The notes: generated by a model from the letters alone, not told the origin. A DNA stretch of 64,000 nucleotides from Ficedula albicollis (GCF_000247815.1 NC_021679.1:38613674-38677673); one strand, 5' to 3'; positions 28,049-41,692 are shown, counted from the stretch's first letter. A program made the numbers and translations.

Positions 28049-28186
28049 TCTCCGGTGTGATTCCCGGTGTGATCCCCGGTGTGATCTCCGGTGTGATCAC
28101 CGGTGTGATCTCCAGTACGATCCCCGGTGTGATCACGGGTACGATCACCAGTACGATCTCCGGTACGATCACCGGTGTGATCACGG
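28049..28186 (+). repeat. 138-bp exact copy of the start of the 12-bp array, inside GPD2 intron 1
   Basis: Identical base for base to 25700-25837 (constant offset 2,349), placed downstream of exon 1. The array start therefore flanks the promoter block on both sides. Confidence 0.97.
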
Positions 28187-28306
28187 AGGCCGGGCTGGAC
28201 ACTGGGGCTGGAGCACTGGGACACTGTGAGCTGTCCCTGTCCTGGCAGGGGGACAGTGGATGGGCTTGGTCCCTTCCAACCCAAACCGTTCCATGATTCT
28301 GTCATC
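28187..28306 (+). mobile_element. CR1 LINE 3' tail, sense
   Basis: Contains GGGCTTGGTCCCTTCCAACC followed by CAAACCGTTCCATGATTCTG at the 3' end. Confidence 0.8.
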
Positions 28307-30004
28307 TTACACAGCAGCTTTCACTATCAAGTGCTCTCAGCTTCCCCTCCCTGTTCTATTCAAGCTTTTGGCTGCGAAAAAAAGAAAAGACAAAAAAAAA
28401 AAGGAGAGTGTGGCAGTTTTATGGAGGTGGTGCAGAGCCCCCGGCAGCTGTCCCGTGTTCCCTGAGAATGTCCCACAACGACAGGTCCAGCCCCAGCGTC
28501 TCCCTGTCCAGGACAGCTGCTCTGTGCCTCTGGGTGTCTATGGATAATAAATAAGGTGGTTGCAGAGCTCATTAACTATATGTTTTTTTTCTTGGATGGA
28601 GCTGATAGCAATAATATCTCCCATTATCAAAAACCCGAATTCTCAGCTGTAGTTACACCGAACTTTGTAAAATGAAAGTAAGTTATTACTTCCGCTGAAC
28701 GTACTCATGGGACCATTGCTCGGTGTCCTAAACTTCTGTGAGTTCTTACCTCTGTTAAGCACTCAGTAAATGTTTGTAAGCCTGATTCTACAGGAGGAGT
28801 TGTAAATGTGTGTGTGCAGAGCTTGGGTTCAGAACCAGCTGGATTTACTCCCTCCTTGGCTTCTGGTGTTACTGTGGACAGGTAGTGCAGGTGTGCTGGA
28901 AGCAGCCCCGTTCACCTGCTGCTGGGAAGCTGGGGCCCTCCTCCCTCCAGAGGAGTTGCATTTCCTTCTCTTCCCTGCTCTTTTCCACCCTTTTCTATTC
29001 CTCACTTGAACATTCATGGTTACAGTTCTTCAGGAATTTTCAGTGATGAGCAGTGACTGATTAGCCAGTGAAGACTTGGTCTGATAGTTCAGGATCTTTC
29101 TGTGATAATATGTAAAGCAAAGTCTACTATTGCCCCTTCAATAGCAATAACCAGAATATTATTCCTTTTAACATTAGGCATTTAGCAGTTTACTTAGTCT
29201 GAAGTTGGATGGAAGTTTTGAGTAGTGTGCATAAAAAAATGATTCACACCCCTTGTATCTAATTTGGAGCATTACTTTGGTTGTGTATATATGTATGTGT
29301 ATATATGGATTTACACTTTGTTTTGCTTAATTACATGTGTGCACAGGAGCTCAGTAATAATAACAACTTTGTTATTATCAGACCTGTATTTGTTATTGTT
29401 AGACCTAGTGCATAACATAGTATTTTCTCTGGAGATCCATTTCTACCTGCTGACTGTCCCTGACAGGAATTTAGGAAGCTGGCAGGATGTGGTCAGTGCA
29501 GAGGCCGTTCATGCTGAGCAGTTTTCCAAAGGACAGCTCCTACAGGCTCCTTGCTGCTGCCTGCTTTGTCTCCACGAAGTCCCTGCAAGCTTCAGCAAAT
29601 ATTTGAAAGAAATGTGCGTTTTCTGCTGTCAGTTTGCAGTTGTGATTTTCACCTTCCACTCGGAGCCGGTGGTTTCAAAACAGGGCTTGGCATTTCCAAG
29701 TAGCTCAGTTAGGCAATATCTTCCTTGTGCTGGTGCTTGTTTGTGTGCTGGCAAGTGGGGCCTGGGGAGTTATTTTGCTTTTTTATGGGCTGTGCACCCT
29801 CGAGAGCTCTGCCAGCCTGGTTGTACAGATTAACTAAGCTGCTGTGTGTTCTTGGACAAAAACCTGAGTTTTTCCAGGGATCAGCTGTGTCGTGGTGGGT
29901 GTGCTTCTGCAGCCCGTGGGAGCACAGGATGGGAGCAGGAGGGTGCTGATCCCTGTCCCTGCCACCCACCTGGGACCTGCTGATAACACCACGGCCAAGG
30001 TGGG
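28307..30004. other. GPD2 intron 1, no repeat or gene recognised
   Basis: AT-balanced intronic sequence. Nothing specific is supported. Confidence 0.5.
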
Positions 30005-30228
30005 GAATGGGAACAGGCTGGGCTCTGCTCCCAGGAACAGGGACAGGAGGAGAGGGAACAGCCCCAGGGCAGGGCAGGGTGGGATCAGCAGCAATTTCCC
30101 CATGGAAAGGGAGCTCAGGGATTAGAACTGCCCAGGGAGGTTTGGATCCCCATCCCGGGAGTGCCCCAGGCATTTCTGGAGGTGGCACCCAGAGCTCTGG
30201 GCTGGGACAAGATGAGGATTGGGCACAG

Positions 30229-30287
<59 letters not shown>

Positions 30288-30476
30288 TTCCCCATGGAGA
30301 GGGAGCTCAGGGGCTGGAACTGCCCAGGGGGGTTTGGATCCCCATCCCGGGAGTGCCCCAGGAATCCCTGGGGGTGGCACTCGGGGAACAAGGTGGGGAT
30401 GGGGCACAGCTGGCACTCCATGGGCTGGGGGAGCTCTTCCAACCAAAACAATCCTGGGATCCTTTGTTCAGCCCCC
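30005..30476 (+). mobile_element. CR1 LINE 3' end with internal duplication around poly-C
   Basis: CR1 body from 30005 reaches GGGCACAGC, then 56 C. The CR1 text then restarts about 190 bp earlier in the element (AATTTCCCCATGG at 30285, first seen at 30093) and runs to the tail CTTCCAACCAAAACAATCCT. Confidence 0.85.
30229..30284 (+). repeat. Poly-C run 5 (56 bp)
   Basis: A homopolymer between two tandem copies of the same CR1 segment. Confidence 0.98.
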
Positions 30477-30710
30477 CTGTGGGGCCAATTCCCCCTGACC
30501 CCCCCGTGGCCACCGGGGGCAGCCCCTGGGCTCCACTCCCCGTGCTCCTCCCTCTCTTCCCTGGTTACTTCTGCTGATGTATTTTTCCAAACCCCCTCAT
30601 TTCCCTCTTATTTCCCACCTCCAATCTCTTCTTTTCAGGAATTCAGTGTTGAGCTCTGGAAATCCAGCCCAGAGATCTGAGCACCTCGGGAGGAGCCCAG
30701 CTGCAACAGA

Positions 30711-30950
30711 GCACCCCTTCCCTGGCCCAGGGCAGGGCAGGGTGGGATCAGCAGCAATTTCCCCATGGAGAGGGAGCTCAGGGGCTGGAACTGCCCAGGG
30801 GGGTTTGGATCCCCATCCCGGGAGTGCCCCAGGCATTTCTGGAGGTGGCACCCAGAGCTCTGGGCTGGGACAAGATGAGGATTGGGCACAGCTTGCACCC
30901 CATGATGTTGGAGGGCTTTTCCAACCTTTCTGGGGATTCTGTGAAATAAA
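30711..30950 (+). mobile_element. CR1 LINE 3' end, sense
   Basis: Same subfamily text as 30061-30228 (GGCAGGGCAGGGTGGGATCA), ending CCAACCTTTCTGGGGATTCT. Confidence 0.88.
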
Positions 30951-33860
30951 AATTAAAGGGTGGGGAAAAAAAAAGCTGGAGCAAGTGGGGCAGAAGTGGA
31001 AGGTGAGGCTTTAAGGAAGGAGGGATTCCTGCACTCCCACGGCTCCGTGGGTGTTTGGCTCAGACTGGAGCACTTGGGGTGAACACTGCAGAGAGCACAG
31101 AGCTGTTTGCAGCAGCTCTTGGGCTCTGGGGCTCCAGCAATTAGCTCTTGGTAATGGAGATGCAGCCTGTTTCTTCCAAAAAGCTTCACTTTAGGAAACA
31201 GCTTTTCTTACGTAACGAACGGAGCGTTTGTAATCAGACCTCTTCCACAACATCACAGTATTTATTGATTTTGGAAACGTTCCATATCCCTAAATGGCTG
31301 TCTGAGCCAGGCTCCCGAGCGAGCGTGCAGCTCTGTCTCCAGGGGTTTCCAGGTGAACTCACCCTGAATCACAACCAGATCCTGTGGATGGAGTCCAAAG
31401 TCTTGGACTGGGTTGCTTTTATTTGCTTTGCAAAGCTTCTCAAATGAAGCATTGATTGTGATTTCACAGTGATTCTGAATGCAGGCCCCTCCTCCAGGAT
31501 TAGATTTGCATGTGCTATCAGGTCTCAATCTGTATCCCAGGATATATAACTAGGCTACTTCCTTGCCACACCTCAGTATTCACCTAATTTGTAGCTAATT
31601 TTTGAGCAGGTTCCTGTTTGTGTGTGCAGGTATATGTCCAGTCTTGTAAAAAGCAGAACACCTTGTTTTCTAATCCCTGCTCCTCGAGTCTTTGATGAGG
31701 GGGTGGAAGGAAAAGCGTGGATAAAGTGCCAGCATTGGGATCAAGCTGAACTGGCAGACTGTCTATTCAAATATCTGCATTAAAAATGAGGGGAATGAGG
31801 AATATCAAAAAAATGGGAAACAGCTATAAATTAACTGTATCTGACAAGAGCATCTCTTTCTAGTGACAGTAATTGGCTTATAGTCGTTGTATTGTGTGTG
31901 TGGTTGATGGCTGATTTTTCTTGCTTGAAAGCAAGAGTGACTCTTTGGAAAGTTTAAGTTAACACAACCTTGGCACAAGAACACAAAAGTATGGAAATCA
32001 TCCTGCAGGCATTAGTCAGTGATCAGGCTGGAGACCAGGCTTCCCACTCCTTCCAGTAGGACAGGAGGGAGTTGAAATACTTTCATCTAGAACCTGATGA
32101 ATGTATTGTGATGTTTGTATGCTAGGAGAGCTCAAAACACCTGTTGACATTGGTGTTTCTTTGTATTCCTGTTAGTCCTTAGATAAATTCTTGGGATTGC
32201 AGCCACCCCTGTCTGCAGCATTTCCTCATTCCCAGAAACGCGCTACTGTCTCTGGCAGGACTATTGCTATTGAAATCCCAAGAGGGCTTTCCACATCGGA
32301 CTTTTCCCCTCATCATCTGTGAGTGGGAGGGTAATAAAGCAGAAGAGAAAGAAGTGCTTAGGCTGAAATGCAGGGAGGAGCCAAAAAAGTTTGTTCCTTG
32401 TGGGGCAGAGTTTACAGCAGTTGCTCTGTCATCTAAAGCAGGGTGGGAGTATCTTGGTGTCTGAGCACAGGAGGCAGATGAAGTAGCTGGAAGCAGTAGA
32501 ACTCAGAGGAGGAATGAGCATAGGATACCTATTTTCTGCTTTGTTTCTCCTTTATTTTTGTGCCTGACAAGTGCTACAGCCACGTTTTGGCATGAGAGCC
32601 GAGCGTGGGAAGGACTCTCCCCATATGGAAAGGTGCTGCTTGGCACAGGGTGGCCCGGGGGCATTGGGAGTTTAAATCCTGTGAGTCCATTGGGTTTAAA
32701 TGCTGTGTGCAGGACATGGCACATCTGGGGGTGACCCTGGATATCACAGGCTGTGTTCCTGTGCTTGGCTGGAGAGCTGCTCACGGATACTGACTGTAAC
32801 TGCAATGCCCTGGCTTGTGTTTGAGAGCCCAGAGCGACCCTGGGAGGCTCCAGGAGAGGCTCTGGATGTGTCCCTGCTGTGTTGGACCCTCTGAACCCTT
32901 CCTTGGGGGTGTCGTTTCTCACCAGAGATCTGCCTTGCAGGGGAAGCATCTCCAGCTTGGGATGGTTTAAGCTTTGATCAGTTCCTTTCCAGCCACTTCA
33001 GTTATTCTGGCCTGACATCCTGTGTGACATTCACCACGCCCAGCTTCTCAAAGGCACACAGCGAGAGTTTACTAGATGACCTGGTTAACAGGCTGCTAAT
33101 TGGGCTATTTGCTGGTTACATCCCCTTTTTCTTGTTAGCTGCCCACTTCCTGTACTGACACACCCTGAAACTGCAGTGACACAGCAGTGCAGCTCTAAGG
33201 GCTGAAGGTGCCCCAATCAGAGCTTAGCCTTGGCCTTGCTGCTGTCCCCGTGGCCACCTTACAGGCAGTCCTGCCAGAGGGATGGCAGCTGAGGATCTCT
33301 GGATTAGAGTCTGGGTTGGATTGCAGCTCTTTGAGAGGCAGGAGCAGTGCAGGATTCAGCCTGGAGGGACATCAGTCTGCACCTCTCCTCATCCCAACCC
33401 TACCTGAGGAGTTTGGGGAGGAAGGAATCAGACAGTGCTCTGTATCAATGGCAGGTTATGCAAACTGTAAGGTTTCTATTTTGAGCCTTGCATTGATGAC
33501 TCACTGTGTTAGATGTGTTCGTTTGCTACGGAATGCGGATTCCATGGTAATGGCCCGGGGAGGCAGACGGATACTCACCAGGCAGATTGGGTTTCTCCTC
33601 CCAATTTCCCGTGTGTGATGGCAGCACGGGGCGGCTCACACTGCTGCAGCCCAGCCCTGCATCCCTCTGTGCCCCCACTTCTGTGCAGTCCCCATCCTGC
33701 TCCCCTCCAGCTCACAGCTCTGGGGCTGAGCTCCCCACCATTCCCCTTTTCATTCCTTCCATTCTTTCCCCCAGCTGTGGCCGCGGGCTGCTCAGATCCA
33801 GCCCTGTATCTGTGTAATTAGAAAGTACCTGAGTAGAGGAATGATAATGGTTGGCTTTTA
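30951..33860. other. GPD2 intron 1, nothing recognised
   Basis: About 2.9 kb of single-copy intronic sequence. Short open frames are present but unsupported. Confidence 0.5.
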
Positions 33861-34720
33861 TCTTCTGCCTTCACTCAGAGTCAGGATTGAATGCTCGAGA
33901 GACAGACTTTGGTTGTTTTTTAAATCTTGTCTAAAGTACAGAGAATTCTGCAACGCTTCCAACTAATAAGTTAAAAGTGAGAAAATGGAGGTGTATCTTG
34001 CTAGTTACAAGGTCTATTAAAGCCTAACTATCCAATTAAAAACTAACATCTATGGTATTTATACTTTTGACCCAATAACCAAACCCCTGTGACCTGCACT
34101 GCGGGATCTGCTGAACACTCAGAGTCAGGATTGAATGCTCGAGAGACAGACTTTGGTTGTTTTTTAAATCTTGTCTAAAGTACAGAGAATTCTGCAACGC
34201 TTCCAACTAATAAGTTAAAAGTGAGAAAATGGAGGTGTATCTTGCTAGTTACAAGGTCTATTAAAGCCTAACTATCCAATTAAAAACTAACATCTATGGT
34301 ATTTATACTTTTGACCCAATAACCAAACCCCTGTGACCTGCACTGCGGGATTTGCTATCCAACCAAAAACTACAACCTGAAATCATGAAAAAGGAACAAG
34401 AAGGAAGAGACGACATCCAAGAATGTCCATCTTGTCCCATACTTATTGCTGTATTTTAAAACCCCAAATTCCAAACCTTTCACCATGTGAAATCGCACAC
34501 TTCTAACTACACACACATAATTCTAACTCCATCACTCAAACTTGGAAGCTTCTCCAAGGCCCCAGGTCAAAAGCAGTGTTCTCCTGGGGGTCAGTGTCAG
34601 ACAGCACAGAAAGCTCAAAACTCCCAGGCTTCAGGGTTCCAACAGAGAAACGCTGGCTATTGTGGCATTTCCTTTCAGCCATCTGCTGCCCCATGTGGGA
34701 GTGGGTTGCACGACTCCCAG
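33861..34720. mobile_element. LTR-like element (family A) with internal 244-bp tandem duplication
   Basis: Shares long homology with 47612-48400 in the same orientation. Common words are TCTTCTGCCTTCACTCAGAG, CCCAATAACCAAACCCCTGT and GTCAGTGTCAGACAGC. An internal segment is tandemly duplicated (33873-34116 and 34117-34360). It resembles passerine LTR sequence as I remember it. No internal retroviral coding sequence is present, and sense orientation is uncertain. Confidence 0.6.
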
Positions 34721-35102
34721 GAACATCCAGACCACAGTCTGGCAGCTGGCTGGGCTGGGCATTACAGGAGGGAGGAAGGCAGGTCACAGGCAGGAGCTGT
34801 GCCAGCCTCGTGAGGCTGTGGGTGGCACAGGTTTGTCATGTGCTGATCAGAAACATCTGCTGAGGACGGGTGTCGAGATCCCTCCTTTAAAAACCAGGGT
34901 GTGAGTGGTGCCTTGCAGGGTTTTGGGTTTGAAATGTGGGGCTGAAAGCAAAGCAGTGTAAGGAGTGCATTCATTGCTGCAGTGGAACCCTTGCTGTGAC
35001 ACAGCAGGTGCAGGGTGTGATACCTGGGGAGGCTCACCTGGTCACCAGCCTGGCTCTGGAATGTCCAGGGTGAGTGTCCTGGTTTGAAGGACAGGTGGCT
35101 GG
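34721..35102. other. Intron 1 sequence running into the start of an LTR at the gap
   Basis: 35016-35068 (GTGATACCTGGGGAGGCTCA) is a partial copy of sequence at 35716 and 36333. 35079-35102 (TGTCCTGGTTTGAAGGACAG) matches the edge of the LTR seen at 53547. Confidence 0.6.
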
Positions 35103-35601
35103 NNNNNNNNNNNNNNNNNNNNNNNNNNNNNNNNNNNNNNNNNNNNNNNNNNNNNNNNNNNNNNNNNNNNNNNNNNNNNNNNNNNNNNNNNNNNNNNNNN
35201 NNNNNNNNNNNNNNNNNNNNNNNNNNNNNNNNNNNNNNNNNNNNNNNNNNNNNNNNNNNNNNNNNNNNNNNNNNNNNNNNNNNNNNNNNNNNNNNNNNNN
35301 NNNNNNNNNNNNNNNNNNNNNNNNNNNNNNNNNNNNNNNNNNNNNNNNNNNNNNNNNNNNNNNNNNNNNNNNNNNNNNNNNNNNNNNNNNNNNNNNNNNN
35401 NNNNNNNNNNNNNNNNNNNNNNNNNNNNNNNNNNNNNNNNNNNNNNNNNNNNNNNNNNNNNNNNNNNNNNNNNNNNNNNNNNNNNNNNNNNNNNNNNNNN
35501 NNNNNNNNNNNNNNNNNNNNNNNNNNNNNNNNNNNNNNNNNNNNNNNNNNNNNNNNNNNNNNNNNNNNNNNNNNNNNNNNNNNNNNNNNNNNNNNNNNNN
35601 N
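35103..35601. other. Assembly gap (499 N)
   Basis: A run of N. The left edge is the terminus of an LTR and the right edge lies inside the same LTR, so the gap probably contains the LTR body. Confidence 0.99.
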
Positions 35602-36735
35602 TAAAGCTGGCCCATGAGCAGATAATGTGTGCCAGGAGATCAGGGGCACTGCCCCACCCGGCTGCAGCAGATGGGACAGAACACACATTGCTGGGCACAT
35701 CAACCCAGCACAGTGTGATACCTGGGGAGGCTCAGCTGGAACCAGCCTGGCCCTGGACTGGGACACTCCTCTGGAAATGAATATTCTAGTCCAGGTGAGT
35801 GTGGCTGAGCTGCTGGTTAAGAAATGCACCAAGGAGTTCCTGCTGTGAGTAGGGTTTGTATTAACTTTTGGAAACTGAAAGCAGTAACTTGAGCTGATAA
35901 ATCTTTTGTGTAGTTTCCATTTTGTGTAGACTGCTGTCCCCGCCCCTTTGTGTCCTTTCAAGTTTAAAGCCCATTTCTTCTTAGCATGAATCCTTTAGTA
36001 GCAGTTTGAGCTAATGTCCCTCTGAATCTTTACCAGTGCTCAGCTGTTCCTGGGAACTGTTCCCTGGGGTTACTGAACTCCTTGGACAGATCACTCCATG
36101 CAGTAGCTGCTCCTTGAATTTTATCAGCCATGCCCTGGGACTCAGTGGCCATGAACAGGAGATATCTCCTGGAGGGAGGATGGGCTGTGGGAAGGTAAAG
36201 ATGATTGCCCAGCTGGTTTAAAGCTGGCCCATGAGCAGATAATGTGTGCCAGGAGATCAGGGGCACTGCCCCACCCGGCTGCAGCAGATGGGACAGAACA
36301 CACATTGCTGGGCACATCAACCCAGCACAGTGTGATACCTGGGGAGGCTCAGCTGGAACCAGCCTGGCCCTGGACTGGGACACTCCTCTGGAAATGAATA
36401 TTCTAGTCCAGGTGAGTGTGGCTGAGCTGCTGGTTAAGAAATGCACCAAGGAGTTCCTGCTGTGAGTAGGGTTTGTATTAACTTTTGGAAACTGAAAGCA
36501 GTAACTTGAGCTGATAAATCTTTTGTGTAGTTTCCATTTTGTGTAGACTGCTGTCCCCGCCCCATTGTGTCCATTCAAGTTTAAAGCCCATTTCTTCTTA
36601 CCATGAATCCTTTAGTAGCAGTTTGAGCTAATGTCCCTCTGAATCTTTACCAGTGCTCAGCTGTTCCTGGGAACTGTTCCCTGGGGTTACTGAACTCCTT
36701 GGACAGATCACTCCATGCAGTAGCTGCTCCTTGTG
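35602..36735. repeat. 617-bp tandem duplication carrying an LTR end (family B)
   Basis: 35602-36118 recurs at 36219-36735 with a constant offset of 617 and few mismatches. 36116-36310 contains LTR text also found at 54873-55030 (ATCAGCCATGCCCTGGGACT, GGAGATATCTCCTGGAGGG). Confidence 0.92.
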
Positions 36736-37884
36736 ACGTGCTCGTGGCTCTGCCCACGCCAGCCAAGGGCTCCTGCTCCTGCCACAGCTTGTTCTGCAGC
36801 CTGTCAGGGACCTCAGCCCACCCTCCAGGTGAGGCCATGGGTCCAAAGGTGCCATTTATGGCTTCTATTGAAATCAAGGGTAAGGCTTAACATGCAGATT
36901 TACTGTGTCAGATGGCACTGACAGCACTAAAGCACTCTGAGCCGCTTTTAAAGGTGGTGCAGAATATTTGTGTGATGGAAAGATGACATATTTCTGACTG
37001 TAGTGCTTCTCATGCTGGTTGCTGTTATAATTCTCATTAAAACAAAATCCCATTTCTGTCACTAGCTGTTGATCTCAGGGAGGGAGGCAGGTTTCAGTAG
37101 CTGCTCACAGAAGAGGAGGTGGGCTCTTCCTGGTGCAGCCTTCTTGGAATCACATGGGCTGCATTCCTTCTTTCTTCTGCACAGGTGTATCCTGCTCAGA
37201 GCTGGCAGCAGCTGGCTGGGACAGAGCTGGGGAAATCCCACCGGTGTCTGTTCAAGCCTGTGTCTCTGTGGCCACCAAGGCAGTGTTCTCCTCCTTTCCA
37301 GAGGACACCTGTGTGCCATTTCCTGCCTGCAGTGCCCCTCCTTTTGGGAAGAACTGCAGATGTGCCGTGCCCTGGCAGAGCCTGGGGCAGCCTGGCACGG
37401 GCTCTGCCCACCTGCAATGCCCTGAGCTCACCCAGCCTCATCCAAACCCCAAACTCCTCTACTCACAGCTCACAAGTGCAGGCTCTGGGCTCCTGGGATG
37501 CAGTTGAGCTGTTCCAGGTGTAAAAGCACTGACTGGTTGGAATGCCTGTCTGGCTTTGTGCTAGACTGGCTTATGCTAAGCCTTATTTTCCTCTCTCTCC
37601 TGAATAAGCTTCTCTTGGGGATGGTGAGCAAGATTGATGTGGCAATTTGAGCAGCAGTCTCCTGGGAGAGCTCCTTCCTGGGAGAACTGCCTGTAATGGG
37701 CTCTGAGCTCTGAGGAGAGATAATGGAACACGCCCTGGGGCTGGAAATCCTCCTGCACAGTCCCTTTGGGGTGTTAGAGATGCTACCTGCGTGATCAGAG
37801 TGGGAAAGCTGTGCCCTGTGGCACAACTAATGTCACTTCAGTGTGCCTGGAGCAGCTGTGTCCACAGTGGGACAGGTGACAGGC
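36736..37884. other. GPD2 intron 1, nothing recognised
   Basis: Single-copy intronic sequence. No supported element. Confidence 0.5.
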
Positions 37885-38009
37885 TGCTCGAGAGACAGAC
37901 TTTGGTTGTTTTTTAAATCTTGTCTAAAGTACAGAGAATTCTGCAACGCTTCCAACTAATAAGTTAAAAGTGAGAAAATGGAGGTGTATCTTGCTAGTTA
38001 CAAGGTCTA
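37885..38009. mobile_element. 125-bp LTR family A fragment, identical to 33892-34016
   Basis: Base-for-base match to the LTR at 33892-34016 (offset 3,993). It ends abruptly at AAGGTCTA, where the 90-bp minisatellite starts. Confidence 0.95.
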
Positions 38010-38010
38010 C

Positions 38011-38957
38011 CTGAGCTCCAGTTCCCAGGGAAGGAATGGTGTAACTCTGGCAGTTGGTGTAGGTGATAATCATTGAACCTCTCAGTCTGATCTGTGTGCC
38101 CTGAGCTCCAGTTCCCAGGGAAGGAATGGTGTAACTCTGGCAGTTGGTGTAGGTGATAATCATTGAACCTCTCAGTCTGATCTGTGTGCCCTGAGCTCCA
38201 GTTCCCAGGGAAGGAATGGTGTAACTCTGGCAGTTGGTGTAGGTGATAATCATTGAACCTCTCAGTCTGATCTGTGTGCCCTGAGCTCCAGTTCCCAGGG
38301 AAGGAATGGTGTAACTCTGGCAGTTGGTGTAGGTGACAGTCCTTGAGCTCTCAGTCTGTGATCTGTGTGCCCTGAGCTCCAGTTCCCAGGGAAGGAATGG
38401 TGTAACTCTGGCAGTTGGTGTAGGTGATAATCATTGAACCTCTCAGTCTGATCTGTGTGCCCTGAGCTCCAGTTCCCAGGGAAGGAATGGTGTAACTCTG
38501 GCAGTTGGTGTAGGTGATAATCATTGAACCTCTCAGTCTGATCTGTGTGCCCTGAGCTCCAGTTCCCAGGGAAGGAATGGTGTAACTCTGGCAGTTGGTG
38601 TAGGTGATAATCATTGAACCTCTCAGTCTGATCTGTGTGCCCTGAGCTCCAGTTCCCAGGGAAGGAATGGTGTAACTCTGGCAGTTGGTGTAGGTGATAA
38701 TCATTGAACCTCTCAGTCTGATCTGTGTGCCCTGAGCTCCAGTTCCCAGGGAAGGAATGGTGTAACTCTGGCAGTTGGTGTAGGTGACAGTCCTTGAGCT
38801 CTCAGTCTGTGATCTGTGTGCCCTGAGCTCCAGTTCCCAGGGAAGGAATGGTGTAACTCTGGCAGTTGGTGTAGGTGATAATCATTGAACCTCTCAGTCT
38901 GATCTGCGTGCCCTGAGCTCCAGTTCCTGGGAAGGAAGGGTGTAACTCTGGCAGGTG
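38011..38957 (+). repeat. 90/91-bp minisatellite with higher-order pattern
   Basis: Ten full units plus a partial unit, each beginning CTGAGCTCCAGTTCCC. Two 91-bp variant units with GACAGTCCTTGAGCTC start at 38281 and 38732. The order A-A-A-B-A-A-A-A-B-A implies duplication of a 451-bp multi-unit block. Confidence 0.96.
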
Positions 38958-39933
38958 TGTCCCTGGTGCCCAGAATGAAGCCTGAGGAGAGGGCCAAGCC
39001 AGGGACAAGAAGCAGGATGAGTTTTGTGTTGTTTGTGCTTGCAGGAGCCCTGGTTCTGAGCAGGGATTGTGCTTCAGCCATCTCCCCTCCTCCTGGGCTC
39101 ATCCAGCATGGAAAGGGCACACTTGCCTTTGTTTTCCTGTGAGCCAGCCTGTCTGCAGACTGAGAGACAGCTCCTTGGAAGATGCTGATTTGTTCCTTTT
39201 CAGCTCCTGATGTTGTTGTGTTCCAGCACAGGCTCTTGGAGGGTTCCAGGCTCTCCTTTGCTGCTGCTGGGGGGTGTGAGACTGCTGTGGTTGTGCCACC
39301 AGCTCCTGTGGGGAGCAGAGCTGCCCTGCTGCTGCTGGAGCCTTGGCTGGAGCTGTGTGTCCCTGGCACAGCTGGCTGCTGTGGGCAGCACTGCTGCCAC
39401 TGCCAGTGTGGCTGCAGCTGGGACAGCAGCCATGCTGCCTGTCTGAGCTCCCCTAGGCAATGCTCCAGCTGCTCTTCCAGTTCCTGTGCTCTCCTGGGTT
39501 CCACCTTGTGGTGCAGCTTTGTGGCTATCCATGGTCTTCCTCTCTGTTTTCACCCTTTTTTTTGTTTGAGGCCAGACCTGCAGAGTAACTTCCCTCCCAG
39601 GAGCTGCCTTTGCTGGGCTTTGTCTGTCGCCTTTCCCTGTCACTCCTCCCTGTCACAGCTCCAAGGAAGGATGAAGCTGATCTTTTTTTGCAGCCACAGT
39701 AAGAGACAAGTGGAAAATGTGGTACAAGAAGGGCAGTCATGATGGGAGACTCCAAGAGCCCCTCATTGGAAAAACTTGTGGGAAGCTGCAAGTCTTGGCC
39801 TTGTGTAGATGATCCCCTACACAGTTTGTACTCACAGCAGCTCTGCATTGAATTCCTGTGCCTGTGGGGTTTTTCCCCACGCTGAGCCTGCTGCAGGCAA
39901 AGTGCTCAGGGAATGAGGTCAAGGTTTGCATTG
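38958..39933. other. GPD2 intron 1, nothing recognised
   Basis: GC-moderate sequence with CTGCTG-rich stretches (about 39260-39430). Open frames here are unsupported. Confidence 0.5.
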
Positions 39934-40660
<727 letters not shown>

Positions 40661-41686
40661 TTTGAGGCATTCCAGCCTGGGGCGTGTTTCTGTGTGTGGT
40701 ACATGCAGGTACACCAGCTCAGTGCAGTGCCCTGGCTGTGTTTGTGTCCCCTCCCAGCCCCAGGGGCTGCCAGGGCTGTTCCTGCCCATCCTGGCATGGG
40801 GAGCTGGCTCCCCTTGCTGGCCCAGGGCTGCTCTGTGCCTGGTGGCTGTGCTCTGGTGTTGGCACAGGGCTGCACACTGTGCCTCTGCTCTAAGCTTTGC
40901 TGGTGCTGAAGCAGCAGTCTGGGCACTGCTGGGAGGGGTGTGTGTGCTGGCCAGGGGTGCTGCTGGACCCCCAGATGGGATGGATGCTGTCCCTAGCACA
41001 GCTCCAGCCCCAGGGCTGGGACGGACAGCGTGGGCTGCGCCTGCTTAACATTCAGCTCAGTCCCGTGCAAATTTGTCATTCAGGACCCGAACACTGGGCC
41101 TATTAAGAATTTGCCTGACCCACATAGGGCTGGTTTCAAACCCTCTGGAGCTGGGGGGTGAAGTGCCACCCTGCTTCTGAGCCTCTCCGTGCTGTCCCTG
41201 TGTGTGCTGCTGCAGGGCATCGCTGTGCCACCCGCCCGGGTAGGACAGGCAGGGACTGCTGGGCAGGGACTGCTGCTGGGGCCTGGGCTTGGGATGGGGG
41301 CTGGATTTGATACTGGGAGCTGATCAGATGCGCTGGGCTGGTGGGAGAAGGTTGGGTGGCCCTGTGGCTGGGGACGGGCTGTTCCTGCTCTGCCCTGGCC
41401 GTGGGGCTGGCAGTACCTGTCACATACCCAGGGTCACTGTGGGTGTGTCTATCTGCTCTGATCTGAACACTCTTCTGTCCTTTCTCAGCTTTCTCTGCCT
41501 TGCCTCTGTCTAGACTTTGTTTGGAAGTTATTAATATTGCAGTGAAAATCTCTAATTAAGACATTGCTACCCTAAATTTCAACTTGTCACAACATTGTCA
41601 TTAGTTCCTTCAAATGGTCTATTCTGTGTGTACCAGATCCTGATATGGTAAAACTGCCAATTAATTTTTATCTTCTTTTCTTCCAG
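40661..41686. other. 3' end of GPD2 intron 1
   Basis: Single-copy intron. The last 40 bases are T/C-rich and end in the acceptor TTCTTTTCTTCCAG. Confidence 0.7.
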
Positions 41687-41692
41687 TAAAAA

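Noticed and set aside
29264..29833. 189-residue + strand open frame in intron 1
   Set aside because: Starts in AT-rich intronic DNA, resembles no known protein, and lies between GPD2 exons with no supporting signals.
38713..39504. 263-residue - strand open frame
   Set aside because: Overlaps the 90-bp minisatellite and CTG-rich intron. The C-terminal half is repeat-derived and there is no recognisable domain.
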